This document shows positions 40,980 to 53,300 of a stretch of DNA of 64,000 bases, piece by piece. A program made the translations under genes and the position numbers. Origin of the DNA: a virus; the IMG/VR virus record IMGVR_UViG_3300047564_004450, positions 1 to 64,000 of that record, one strand, 5' to 3'. Within the stretch, counting starts at the first letter, position 1. Each line of letters opens with the position of its first letter. The notes under the pieces were generated by a model. It was not told where the DNA came from. It saw only the letters and a list, made by a program, of their open reading frames with translations, and made no database searches.

Positions 40980-43900
40980 ATGGGTCTCTCTAGATTAAGC
41001 AATTTTCTGAAGAATGTAAAGGGAAATATCATTTATGTAGATCCAAATAGTTTAGACTCTACAGATAGTGTAGAAAATCAGGGCAATTCTTTAACTAGAC
41101 CCTTTAAAACTATCCAAAGGGCACTTCTTGAGGCAGCTAGATTTTCTTATCAAAGAGGAAAGAAAAACGATAGATTTTTAAAAACTACAATCTTGTTATA
41201 TCCAGGAGATCATTATATTGATAACAGGCCAGGATATATACCAACTGGATCAAGTTTATTTTCTACCAGAAGTGGATTGGTAAATATCAATGCAAGTTTA
41301 GAGTTAGATTTTGAAAGTAATTTTGATATTTTAGATTCAGTAAATGATCTCTATAAATTTAACAGTGTTTATGGTGGAGTTATTGTACCAAGAGGTACAT
41401 CTATTGTGGGATTAGATCTTAGAAAAACTAAAATTCGTCCCCTATATGTTCCAAATCCAGAAAATAATGAGATTGAAAGAACTGCTCTTTTCAGAGTAAC
41501 TGGTGGTTGTTATTTTTGGCAGTTTACTGTTTTAGATGGAGATCCTAATGGATTAATTTTTTCGGATTATACTGGAAATCAAACTGTACCAAACTTCTCT
41601 CACCACAAATTAACAGTATTTGAATATGCGGATGGAATAAATTCGGTTAAAATTGAAGATGACTTTTTAACATATTCTACAGATCGAACTGATCTACAAA
41701 TGTATTATGAAAAAATTGGATTAGGATATGGCGCAGGTAGAACAATATCCCCAGACTATCCATCAGATGTTGATATTGAACCAGTTGTTGATGAATTCCG
41801 AGTGGTTGGTTCTAGAGGATCTGAAGTAGGAATAAGTCAAATAAGATCTGGAAATGGAATAGTAGGAACAACTGAAATTACTGTTACTTTAGATAGAGAA
41901 GTAAATGAATTAAGTGTAGATACTGCTATACAAATTAGTGGAGTTACTGAGCCTGGTTATAATGGACAATATGCTGTTTCTGAAGTTGTAGATAATCAAA
42001 CATTTAAATATATTGTTGCAACAGTACCAGAGCAAATAAACCCCAATGCATCAAATGCAAGAGTAAGTATTACTGTAGATACTGTAAGTTCAGCATCTCC
42101 ATATATTTTTAACTGTTCTCTTAGATCAGTATATGGAATGTGTGGATTACATGCCGATGGAAAAAATGCCACAGGATTCCAAAGCATGGTTGTTGCACAG
42201 TTCACTGGAATTGGACTTCAAAAAGATGATAGAGCTTTCGTAAGATATGATAAAGCACAGGGAATTTATATTTCAAATGAACCAAATGGACATACAAATT
42301 CCTTATCTAGATTTAAACCTTCATATGAAAACTATCACATTAAAGCATCTAATAATGCTTTCTTACAGTTAGTTTCTGTATTTGCTATTGGTTTTGCAAA
42401 TCATTTCTTAGCAGAATCTGGTGGTGATCATTCAATTACAAACTCAAACTCCAACTTTGGAGCCAAATCTTTAGTCTCAAACGGATTTAGAGATTCATCT
42501 TTCATAAGAGATGATTGCGGTTATATTACTCATATTGTAGCACCAAAAGAAATAGATTCTGAAGAGCAAACTCTTGAGTATGTTCCTATAGACGTTCAAT
42601 TAACTCGTACAATCAACAACGCATCTAGATTGTATATTTACAATGAGAATGATATCAATAGCCCACCAGATTATATTTTAAATGGATATAGATTTGGTGC
42701 TTCAAAAAATGAAAAATTATACCTTCAAATAAATGATCCTTCATCTGGTCTGGGTATTTTCACCGCAGACGTTGTTATGGGTGATACTCAAAGTACTACT
42801 GCCAATCCAGATCTTTTCAATATTGTTGCAGAAAAAACATACAGAGTAGGACAAAGCAATGTTGGCATCAATTCTATCGTAAATAATACAATAGAATTTA
42901 TTTCTGAACATTCATTTAGACCAGGAGAATCTGTTACATTAGTGCCAAAGAGTGGATCACTTCCAGATGGCATTTCCCCTGGAAAAACTTATTATGTAAT
43001 TAATGACTCATTAAGAACTATCAAATTATCATCAAATCAACAAGATGCTATTAATGGTGCTGAGCAAGTAGTCTTTAATAATAAAGGTGGAATAATAGAT
43101 GTTATTAGTAGAGTTACAGACAAAAAACCAAATGATCCTGGAAGTCCATTAAAATTTGACTCATCTGCTGTTGTATCTTTAGGAGGAAAAACAGCTGGGT
43201 GGTATATTTTATGTAATCCATTGACTAACACAGTCTTTACTAAATATCAGTCCTTATATCCATCTGGACCATTCCCAGAAGTAGTTTCTTCCAGAACTTT
43301 TATAAAAAGAACTCCAGATAAAAGGTCTAATGATGATAAAATTTATAAATTTAGATATGTTCTTCCAAAAGACAGTACATTTACTTCTAGACCTCCTTTG
43401 GATGGATATATTTTACAAGATTCATCATCAACAAATGCATCAGATGTTGTAGAATTATCAAAATATTTTCCACAAGCATCGGTAACTTTGACAAACCCCA
43501 CTGAATTAAGAAATCTTAGATATATTTCAAATGCAGTTTGGGTATCTAACACTGTTACAGTCACGACCGAACTCCCCCACAACTTAAACGAAGGTTCTCA
43601 AGTTTCAATTTATAATATTATTACCGACAACAATCCTGAAGGAGAATTTAATAAAGGATATAATGGAACATTTGAAGTAATTGATGTAAGTAGTTCTAGA
43701 GAATTTTCTTATCTTTTGCCAGTTAATCCTGGGTTATTTGATAACAATATTAATACAAGAGATCCAGAATCTTTACCAAGATATGTAAATAGAAAATTAA
43801 AAAATACATATCAAATTTTTAGAAGTGAAGAAATACAACCTTATGAAAAAGACAGGCAAGATGGAATTTATCATATAACCTTAACAAATTCTTCCAATTC

Positions 43901-46900
43901 ACCTTCAGTATCTCCATTTACTGAGTTATCATTCTCTCAACCAATTCAAAATCTTTACCCACAATTAAATAGAGATAATCCAAATTCAGACCCAACTGAA
44001 TCTTTCTGTTATGCATTGCCAGATCCTATCGGACAAGTTTCAATAAATGATCCCCAGAATAGCATAACAAAAGAAACACTTTATAAAAATCTACAAGACC
44101 TTAAATTTGGGTTTGACATTTTCGATATCGGTTCTTCCTCTGGAACTTCACACACAATTTATACATCAAGAGAGCATAATTTAAATTCTATTCTAGAAGT
44201 ATCAATTACCAATTCTGGACAAAATTATGTTCCTGGAACATATTATAATATTTCTTTAGTTGGATTCGCTGGTTCAACTACGGGAACAAAGGCAACAGCA
44301 ATTGTTAATATTAATGCAAGTGGGGTTGTAAATTCTGTTACTATATTAGATGGCGGAAGTGCATACGGAATAGGAAACACATTATCTGCTGTAGGATTAT
44401 CTACAGGTGCATCATGGACAAATTCAAATTCAGCATTGTTTACGGTATCAAATATTAATAATTCGCAAGGAATTGTAATTAATGTTTCGTCAGTAAAATC
44501 AGTATCAAAAACTTATGATCAATATAATGGTAATTATATTGTTACTTCTGTTAAAACTGGATTCCCCAAACAAATTGAAGTGGAATCCCAAAAAACTTTA
44601 ACTCAAGTTTTACCTTCAATTGGAGATGCATCTGATAATGCCATTGGAAATATTTCTGGAACTGCGTTAAATGTAAATTCGATCTCTTATGATCGAATTA
44701 GTGGTGTAGGAACTGTTGGTTTTACTACAACACATCCATTTAAATCTGGATCAACAATATCACTTTATGGAGCTACTAATAGTTTTTATAATGATAAAAA
44801 CTTTGTTGTAACTAGAGTTAATAGTCAATTAAGTGTAAGAATTAATGTAGGAAAATCAAATTCTTCACAATCGACTAGTGGAACTATTAAAGCAATTCCA
44901 GTAAATTATGCTGCAAGTGGAGGGGATATTAATTTAAGAGATGAATACTCATCTGGAAGATTGAAGTATATTTATGATAAATTTACTGGATATGTAGGTA
45001 CTCAACTTAATAACACTTCCAGTGACTCCACTCCTCTTGTTTTATATAACTCAACTTTAATTAGTGAATTAAAACTTGGCGATTATTTATTGGTTAACAA
45101 TGAGATAATGAGAATATCTCAAAGAGTTACAAGTAATAGTATTAGTGTTATTAGAGCTTTACTTGGAACTAAAAGAGAAACTCATCAAAGGAATTCTACA
45201 GTTCAAAAAATTAAAGTATTCCCAATCGAGTTTAGAAGAAATTCAATTATTCGTGCATCTGGACATACTTTTGAATATCTTGGATTTGGTCCAGGTAATT
45301 ATTCAACTGCATTGCCCGAAAGACAAGATAGAGTATTAAGTCCTCAAGAAGTAATATTGTCCCAATCCACCAAAATTGATGGAGGAACTATCTTATATTC
45401 AGCAATGAATAGTGATGGAGATTTTTATAATAATAACAGAAAATTAACAAGTACTGGAAAGGATCAGATTTTTGAGTCTCCTATCCCAACAGTAACTGGA
45501 GAAGAACCTCTAGAATTAACTTCTGAAGGTGGATATAATATAACTACACCAGAAGAAATTGTTGTAAACAGATCTATTAAAGTTAATGGAGGAAAAGAAT
45601 CAAATCTTATTTCCGAATTTAATGGTCCAACAATATTTAATGAGAAGATAACTTCCACTTCAGAGAATGGATTAGAATTGAGAAAACTGAATATTAGAGG
45701 TGATTTGGATATTTCCAGAGAAATTGGAATATCGACAACAAGACCAACAACTGCAGCAAACGTTGGAGATAGAGTTTTAAATGCACTTCCTCAGATTGGA
45801 GGTAATGTTGGGTGGGTATATGCCACAGATCCTACAGATAATCAAATAAAATGGCAAGAATATGGATGGATAAATGACAGTTTGTATGGCGTTGATGTAA
45901 CATCCTCTGCATTAGTTGATGCTGAATTAACCAGAATTCTTAGATTTGAATCTGGCAATAATGTAAACATTACGCAGCAATATAATGAATCAACGGGAAT
46001 AACAACAGTTACATTTGCATTAACTCAAGGAGCTGCCAACAAAGTAGGTATTGTTACTGGAAACGATTTTGGTGAATATTTTCCAACTCTCACTCCATCT
46101 GGCGCTCCAGCATTTGCAACTAAAGAGGTTATTAACTTTGTTGGTTCATCTTTAGGATTTGGTGTTAAAGTTATTTCGGAATATGGACAGGACCTAAACT
46201 CTGTTGGTATTGCAACCATTAAATTCCAATCACCCGTTTTCCCAATTAATTTTGGTACTGGCACAGAACTTCCTGGAACAGCTCCAAATCAGGGACTTGG
46301 GGATCCAATTTTTGCAGTTAGAAGTAATGGAACAAGAATAATCTATGACCAAAAATTAACTTCAAGTGCTACAAACTATGCCGTAGGAAGAAATAATAAT
46401 GTTTTATGGTGGAGTGTTCCTCAAAATGTCAATAGTTTCGGATATATATGGTATGCAGGAATAAACAGAGTTGCAGATTTAATAGTAGGTTCTGCAACTA
46501 CAACATTTAATGTATACGGTGGAATTGTAGCAAGAGATGTTGTCGAATCTACAAGATTTAGATCTACTGTTAATGATGGATCAACACCACCCTTTACAGT
46601 TTCTAGTAGTGTTTTAGTTTCTAATTTAAATGCTTCAAGAGTTCAGGGAGAACAACCTGAAGATTTAAATACTAATGCGTCTATTCCATCCAGAATTACA
46701 AATGCATCTAATCAGGTATATATTGCTGGAATTTCTACTGGATTACTAGATGGTCCTGGCGATGGAACTGGAACAGGAAGACCAGGATCTTTCTACACAA
46801 ATATACCCGCAAGATTGGGGTATAATCCTTTCAATAAGGCAGGAGATCAGGTAACTGGCATTTCCACATTCTTCCAAATCTCCGATGTTGTTAATACAAC

Positions 46901-47270
46901 ATCCAGCACAGTTTCAAACGTAATATCAGTTTCATTTGCTAATGGACCAATATTCAGAGTGGATGGAACGATAGGTTCTGTTGATACCCTAAATATAACA
47001 TCAGTTCCAACTACTCCAAATAGAACATACAACTATACTGTCGTTCTTAATGTAAGTGGGACTAGCAATTTGATAACAAAACTTCAAATAAATTCGACCA
47101 TCATTCCAGCATCAAACTTGAGATGGCTGAACGGAAATATACCTCCTACTTCAGTAAGTGTTTCAGATTCTTATATTATAGGATTTACTTTCTTCTGTGA
47201 TGCTTCTGGATCATTTACATCAAGTTCTTCTTATGTTTTGGGAGTATACGGTCAGTATTCTACATCATAA
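40980..47270 (+). CDS. Large virion protein with pectate-lyase-like N-terminus, 2096 aa
   Basis: Starts MGLSRLSNFLKNVKGNIIYV. Residues ~15-450 follow the plan of a right-handed beta-helix (IIYVDPNSLDS, RPFKTIQRALLEAARF, TTILLYPGDHYID), as in many phage fibres. The middle has beta modules of the FRPGESVTLVPKSG and NSGQNYVPGTYYN types; the C-terminal part (from ~1600) has a GWVYATDPTDNQIKWQEYGW block and ends in SYVLGVYGQYSTS. Related proteins are reported as virion structural proteins in T4-like cyanophages. Probably a long-fibre or baseplate-attached component. No cleaved signal or catalytic site found. Confidence 0.7.
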   Translation: MGLSRLSNFLKNVKGNIIYVDPNSLDSTDSVENQGNSLTRPFKTIQRALLEAARFSYQRGKKNDRFLKTTILLYPGDHYIDNRPGYIPTGSSLFSTRSGLVNINASLELDFESNFDILDSVNDLYKFNSVYGGVIVPRGTSIVGLDLRKTKIRPLYVPNPENNEIERTALFRVTGGCYFWQFTVLDGDPNGLIFSDYTGNQTVPNFSHHKLTVFEYADGINSVKIEDDFLTYSTDRTDLQMYYEKIGLGYGAGRTISPDYPSDVDIEPVVDEFRVVGSRGSEVGISQIRSGNGIVGTTEITVTLDREVNELSVDTAIQISGVTEPGYNGQYAVSEVVDNQTFKYIVATVPEQINPNASNARVSITVDTVSSASPYIFNCSLRSVYGMCGLHADGKNATGFQSMVVAQFTGIGLQKDDRAFVRYDKAQGIYISNEPNGHTNSLSRFKPSYENYHIKASNNAFLQLVSVFAIGFANHFLAESGGDHSITNSNSNFGAKSLVSNGFRDSSFIRDDCGYITHIVAPKEIDSEEQTLEYVPIDVQLTRTINNASRLYIYNENDINSPPDYILNGYRFGASKNEKLYLQINDPSSGLGIFTADVVMGDTQSTTANPDLFNIVAEKTYRVGQSNVGINSIVNNTIEFISEHSFRPGESVTLVPKSGSLPDGISPGKTYYVINDSLRTIKLSSNQQDAINGAEQVVFNNKGGIIDVISRVTDKKPNDPGSPLKFDSSAVVSLGGKTAGWYILCNPLTNTVFTKYQSLYPSGPFPEVVSSRTFIKRTPDKRSNDDKIYKFRYVLPKDSTFTSRPPLDGYILQDSSSTNASDVVELSKYFPQASVTLTNPTELRNLRYISNAVWVSNTVTVTTELPHNLNEGSQVSIYNIITDNNPEGEFNKGYNGTFEVIDVSSSREFSYLLPVNPGLFDNNINTRDPESLPRYVNRKLKNTYQIFRSEEIQPYEKDRQDGIYHITLTNSSNSPSVSPFTELSFSQPIQNLYPQLNRDNPNSDPTESFCYALPDPIGQVSINDPQNSITKETLYKNLQDLKFGFDIFDIGSSSGTSHTIYTSREHNLNSILEVSITNSGQNYVPGTYYNISLVGFAGSTTGTKATAIVNINASGVVNSVTILDGGSAYGIGNTLSAVGLSTGASWTNSNSALFTVSNINNSQGIVINVSSVKSVSKTYDQYNGNYIVTSVKTGFPKQIEVESQKTLTQVLPSIGDASDNAIGNISGTALNVNSISYDRISGVGTVGFTTTHPFKSGSTISLYGATNSFYNDKNFVVTRVNSQLSVRINVGKSNSSQSTSGTIKAIPVNYAASGGDINLRDEYSSGRLKYIYDKFTGYVGTQLNNTSSDSTPLVLYNSTLISELKLGDYLLVNNEIMRISQRVTSNSISVIRALLGTKRETHQRNSTVQKIKVFPIEFRRNSIIRASGHTFEYLGFGPGNYSTALPERQDRVLSPQEVILSQSTKIDGGTILYSAMNSDGDFYNNNRKLTSTGKDQIFESPIPTVTGEEPLELTSEGGYNITTPEEIVVNRSIKVNGGKESNLISEFNGPTIFNEKITSTSENGLELRKLNIRGDLDISREIGISTTRPTTAANVGDRVLNALPQIGGNVGWVYATDPTDNQIKWQEYGWINDSLYGVDVTSSALVDAELTRILRFESGNNVNITQQYNESTGITTVTFALTQGAANKVGIVTGNDFGEYFPTLTPSGAPAFATKEVINFVGSSLGFGVKVISEYGQDLNSVGIATIKFQSPVFPINFGTGTELPGTAPNQGLGDPIFAVRSNGTRIIYDQKLTSSATNYAVGRNNNVLWWSVPQNVNSFGYIWYAGINRVADLIVGSATTTFNVYGGIVARDVVESTRFRSTVNDGSTPPFTVSSSVLVSNLNASRVQGEQPEDLNTNASIPSRITNASNQVYIAGISTGLLDGPGDGTGTGRPGSFYTNIPARLGYNPFNKAGDQVTGISTFFQISDVVNTTSSTVSNVISVSFANGPIFRVDGTIGSVDTLNITSVPTTPNRTYNYTVVLNVSGTSNLITKLQINSTIIPASNLRWLNGNIPPTSVSVSDSYIIGFTFFCDASGSFTSSSSYVLGVYGQYSTS

Positions 47271-47306
47271 TAAAAGTAAAATATATATTATAAAAGAAAT
47301 AATAAA

Positions 47307-50300
47307 ATGGCCTTTTACGGTTCTTCTGTTGCCAATTTATCACCTATTTTATTCAGAGGAAATTTATTTTCTGAAGGAGTAAACATAGTATTTTTTACTG
47401 ATGTTTCCTATTCAATGAATTTGGATTCCTCTGGAGTTAGTAATTATACTAGTCCCAGAACTAGTCCAGGTGGAAATATTTCAGTAGGATCAACTGTTTC
47501 TATGTTTTATGATGGAATATTTCCATCAACTCTTCAGAATGACTTATATACATTAAAAGTAGGAGCTCAGTTTCAATCATCACCAAATTTATATACGTAT
47601 ATTGATCAAACATTTAGATCAAAATCTTTTACACAATCTTTAACTCTAAACACGGAAACTACGACTTTTCCAAATCATTTTATTGTAGCCGATTCAAATT
47701 ATTTCAACGAAAGAAGTTTTAAAAACCTTTGGAAAAATCAATATATTAATAGTGATGAGGGCGTTTTTAACCTTGGATCATTAAGATATAATATAGCATC
47801 AAAAGTTTCAAGTGAGTCAACAGCAACAAGATTTAGTTCGTTTGATACTATAGATAATCCAGGACAGTATAGTGAAGACGTTCACGGAAATATTTGGTCT
47901 TTTTATTATAGTGGATCCAATAATGCTTCTGTTAATAATATAACAGAAGGATCTGTAAATACTTCATATATTGGTCAATTTTTAAATACTCCAATTAGAA
48001 GAAATTTACCGACATATGTAATTGCTGCATCTAATGAACAAGAAAATACCGCTTCAAATTTAATAGGTATTGGAATATCTACTAAAAATAATGTTGGTTA
48101 TACAACTGACAAATATAAATACAATTCCTCTGGATTTTATGTTAGAAGATATAGAGGATATTTTTTAGACGATCCAGATTCTCCAGATCCAGAGTCTTCT
48201 ATTGAAAGTTGGTTTACTAATAAAGCTATTCCACTTCCATTAGGTAATACTACAACTGGAGAATTTGAAGACGCTCCAGGTATGAACTGGTTTATTAATG
48301 GAACTCCCAATTCAACAGCAACTGCAGCAGCTGATTTGGGAGGTCAACCCAAAATCATTTATGAAGGATATACTGGAGGAGGAACTGCTGTTCTTAATAC
48401 AGATCCATCTTATGCAGGTATTGAAATTCCAAATTCTCAGATAACACCAGCAACCCAAAATTTAAGTTCTACGATTCAAAAGGGTGGATTTTGGGGACCA
48501 ATTTTTGAAATTGATCGATTAAGATCTGATATATCCAATTATACTATAATGATAGTTGGATACTTTGCTCCTCAGATATCGGGATCATTCACCTTTAGAA
48601 TTCAATCAACTGGAACTAGCTGTTTTTGGATTGGATCCGATGCAACAGGAATTGACGGATTTGGTCCAGATTCTAAAGTTTATAGTGGATATACAGTATC
48701 AAATTCTACAATTACTTGCCCAGATAACTCTGGCACAAGAGATAATTTACTACAGAATCCAGATAGTGATTTAAATGATGTTTTTTCGGTCACATCTGCT
48801 AATTTAAACTTTACTTCAGGAAGATATTATCCATTCAGATTAATATTAGGCAATCCCAATGTTGGAACAAATAACTTTACTCCTGACGGAAGTTTAAATT
48901 TTAGTACTTCTTTAATAAATCCAAGTTTTGTTAGATTATTATTTGACGTTAATTCTGCTTCTGGAACTGGATCTAAAGAAAATTCTTACGTTCTTAACGG
49001 ATCTGGATATTTCTTTGGAGGACGGGAAGTTTGGGAAGAAGGATCTTTATTCTTTAGACCACCAATTCAAACAGTAACAAGAACGATAGAAGAAGAAGTA
49101 CAATATAGAAATCTTAGAGTTATCGGAATTAGTGGATATGAATCCAATGATGGATATGATGCCGTATTTGTAAAAAAGGCAGGGCAAGAATACATATATG
49201 CAAATCTATCAAAATATTCCTATACTTTTACAACATCACAAAATCCACCTTCTACTTGGAGATTCGCAAATTATTTTAAATCAATAGAGTATTCAATAAC
49301 TGATTCCACTTCTGGATTTACAAGACAAAACAATACGGTTACTGAAGATACAACTGTTGGAACTGGAGCATCTTTTAAAATTGATAAATTAAACGATAGA
49401 TACATCATACAAGTGAGACCAGGATTTGCTGGAACTGATTACAGAATTGGAGATAAATTTACAATTTCTGCATCTTCTTTGGGAGAAGATAATATAGAAA
49501 ATAATCTTGTAGTTGGAATTACAAGTGTGCAACCTTTAGAATATACTGTAACTGCTTTATTGAGTGATAATTTTGCAGAAAGAACGACTACAAATGCCAC
49601 ATTTACTGTAAGAAAAAATGAATTCAATAATAATAATTATTCCTTAACTTTACTTAATGGTGGAACAAATTATGAAAATGGGGATAAATTATTAATATCT
49701 GGAACGGAATTGGATGGAACATCGGCAAATAATATAACAATTACAGTAACTAATGTATTGTCGGGTGGTATAATAGATACTTATTCGGTATCGGGAACGC
49801 CCACAAATTACATAGACTATCAAGTACCTTTAAATGCATATTATCCAAAAACTGCAACTTTTTCATATGAACCTATTGATATAAGTTCAGTATATTATAG
49901 AAAAGGAACTAGTTTAGGAATAGGGTACACAACTGCAAGAATTACTGGTATTGCATATACAACTGGAAATATAATAGGATTAGCTCAAAGTTCATTTAAT
50001 ATTTCTGGAATTGCATATACTAATATCACTTCTAGCACTACGGGTATTGCATACTCTACCTCCAATATAGTTGGAATAGGATATACTATACTTTCTGTTA
50101 CAGGAGCTGGATTCACCCATGGAAATGTTGCAGGAATTGCTTACACGACATCTACGATTACAAATATTGGATTTACAAGTACTAGTGTAGTAAGTATTGG
50201 ATATACTGCACCAAACATTGTAAGTATTGGATATACAGCATTTGCAATTTCCTTTATTACATATCCAGATGCATATACTATAGTTGAGTATGATCCAGCA

Positions 50301-53300
50301 AATGATCAATGTCTTATTACTCTCAATCCTTCAGGTGCAGCATTACCTGGAAATATTGGGATTGGGGGAAAAGTTCTTGTAGCAGGAACTGGAGAACCTG
50401 CTTTAGATAATCAAAGTCTTTCTATTATTAATGTATTGAGTGATTATGAGATAGAAGTTTCTGCTCCAGGTCTTGGTGCAGGGCCAGTACAGAATCCTTT
50501 ACCTGCAAAATTAATTATTACTCAATTGGATAATGGGGTTAATAATAATGTTGGACTTGGTTCTGATGCATTATTACAAACATCAGCAGATCATACTTTT
50601 ATAACTGGAGATTCTATAATTATAAGAGGAACAACAGATTCAGATTGGAATTCAACTTTTACTGTAAAATCTGTAGAAAGTCCAACTCAAATTAAAATTG
50701 ATAATACTGGAAGAACTGAATTATTTGCAGCAACGACTATAGGATCTGGGTCAACTGTAGGATATAACCAATCAGAATTGGAATTAGTAGTACCAGTAAC
50801 ATTCAGAAATGTTGGAATTACAAGTATTGCTTATAATTTAAGAGAAGTATCTCCAGATAATGTAAATCCATATTTACTTAATTCATCACAAGGTTTTAAT
50901 CAATTTAATAATAACGGAGTAACTGCTAGTTATTTAGTTACAATTTTAGGGAATGGTTCAGGTTTAAATCTTGATAATTATTTACAAAATGGTGATATTG
51001 TTTATATTTTTGGTACTGGAACTGTGTTTGATTATACAAATACGGGATATGGACTTACAGTTACAAGTGTACAAGATGCTGGCATTGGTCAAGATAGATT
51101 TTCTTTTGAATTTGCAAGTCAAGGTGGAAGTGTTGCTTTTGGAAATGCGTCTGGAAGTTATTACATAGTCAACAAATTAATTCCAATTGTAGACGCACCT
51201 TCTCATGGATTTAGCAATGGACAATTAGTTTCAATAAGTGGAAATGAAAATAGTGTCTATAATAAAATTTGGCAAGTAGCACAGGCAGGAATTAATACTT
51301 TTAGACTTGCCGATTCTGTAACTGGCATTGTATCTACAGCAGCAGATTTAATTACAAATTTTGGAAATACTTTTAATCTTTCTGGCACTGCTTCTCAGTC
51401 AATTACTGAATATAAATTGTCAGTTGGAATGGCAATTACAGTATTTGGAGTCACTGGAGAATCAGCAATTTATAACGATGCATATGTAATTTCTGGAATT
51501 AAATCTTCATTTACGGAACCTTATGCATTTATTCTTAAAGAAAATCAAACGCCATCGACACTTGCTTTACAGGGTTCTTCTGGCAAAATAGGCATTCATA
51601 CAATTTCTGGAATTGCTACGGTAACATCTACGTCTTCTTTTGGATCAGTAGGAAGTTTAATTTCTATAAAAATTCAAGATTCTCCATCTTCGTTCTTCAA
51701 TAAAACATATACAAACGCAAGAATTCTAGATAGTACAAGAATTCTTCTCGGTTCTGATAGTTTTAGAAATCAAACTACACCAAATCCAAATGAATATGTA
51801 AGTTCTTCAAATGCAAATTCTAATACAATAGTTGGATTGGTTGGAGATTCATTGAAAGTAACTCATGGAACAATAACTCCATCTGGATATACTTTTGTCA
51901 ATGGAGCATCAATTGACATTTATGGTACTACTAATTTTAATGGAACATATACTATTAATAATGTAAATGGAAATATACTTAGTTTAAATTCTACATCAAA
52001 TAGCTCTACTAATTTTGCATTACGTGATACATCTGGAGGAATAGGTGTTAGAGGAATAGGTCCAGTTATATCATTTACGAATAGTTATTCTTTCCCGTCT
52101 CCGTATTTTGGACCCAATGGATCAAACATTCAAGTTAAATTGCAAGACACTGGAAAAACTGCATTAAACACGAATACGGCAAGAAATGCCAGAGTTATAT
52201 CTCCAACAAGTATATTATTGACAGATAATGGACTCAATCCTGCAGACTATAGTAATCCAGGAGCTGGGGGAACAATTGGTTTAATTGGTGCAAATTATTA
52301 TATTACTGTAAGTTCTGGAGCAAATTCTATTCCTGTTGGATCAACTGTTGGAATACAAAATGTTTTAGATCAAAATGGAAATGCTTTAATTGCAGACAAT
52401 TTATTTACAATTCAATCAAATTTTGGAAACGATACAGGTCTCATTGCAATTCCATCAAGTTCGTCATCATCAACTTCCAGTACAAACTTTGGTCTTAGAG
52501 GAAACAGTGGTATTCTTGGATTGAGAGCAAATGCTGTTGTAACTACAAGTTCAAATCATCCTTTTATTAATGGAGATTCTGTTCAAATTGAAAATACAAC
52601 TGGAAATTTAGGAATATTTAATAATACATTCACAATAACTTACGTTTCTCCAACTCAATTTATATTAAACAGTACGAATTCGACTCAATACACTGATGAT
52701 TTTACGAATGCAAATGCAACGGGAGGAATTGCTGGATTGGAAAATTATCCAGCAACTGTCACATCAACAAATCATCCCTTTACAACAGATCAAAGTGTTC
52801 AAATAGAAGGAACTGCTAATTTTAATGGTTCTTATACAATTACAAAAATAGATAATGATAGATTTACTCTTAATGGTAAAACAAACCCAACTAGTTACAC
52901 AGAAATATCGAATTCCACAATTGATCCAAATGGATTAATTACATTAAAAAATGCTGGACCAACAGTTACATATAATGGAACTCCAAGAGTTGTGGGAGGG
53001 ACTGATGTAGACTTCAAAACTGGAGATCAAGTACGAATTCAAAATTCAACCACATTTAATGGAACTTATACTGTTAAAAGATATACTAGCACAACTTTTG
53101 GAATTACACGTACCGATCCAGTATCATTTACTGGAATTAATGAAGGTTCTGGATCAATTGCTGGATTAGTTGGATCTAGTGTAAGAATTAGAACAGGCAC
53201 CGCACATGGTTTAATCGATGGGCAATCAATAAAAATTCAAAATACTTCAACAGGATTTGATAATAAACTATATACTGTTACTACAGTAGACGCAAATTTA

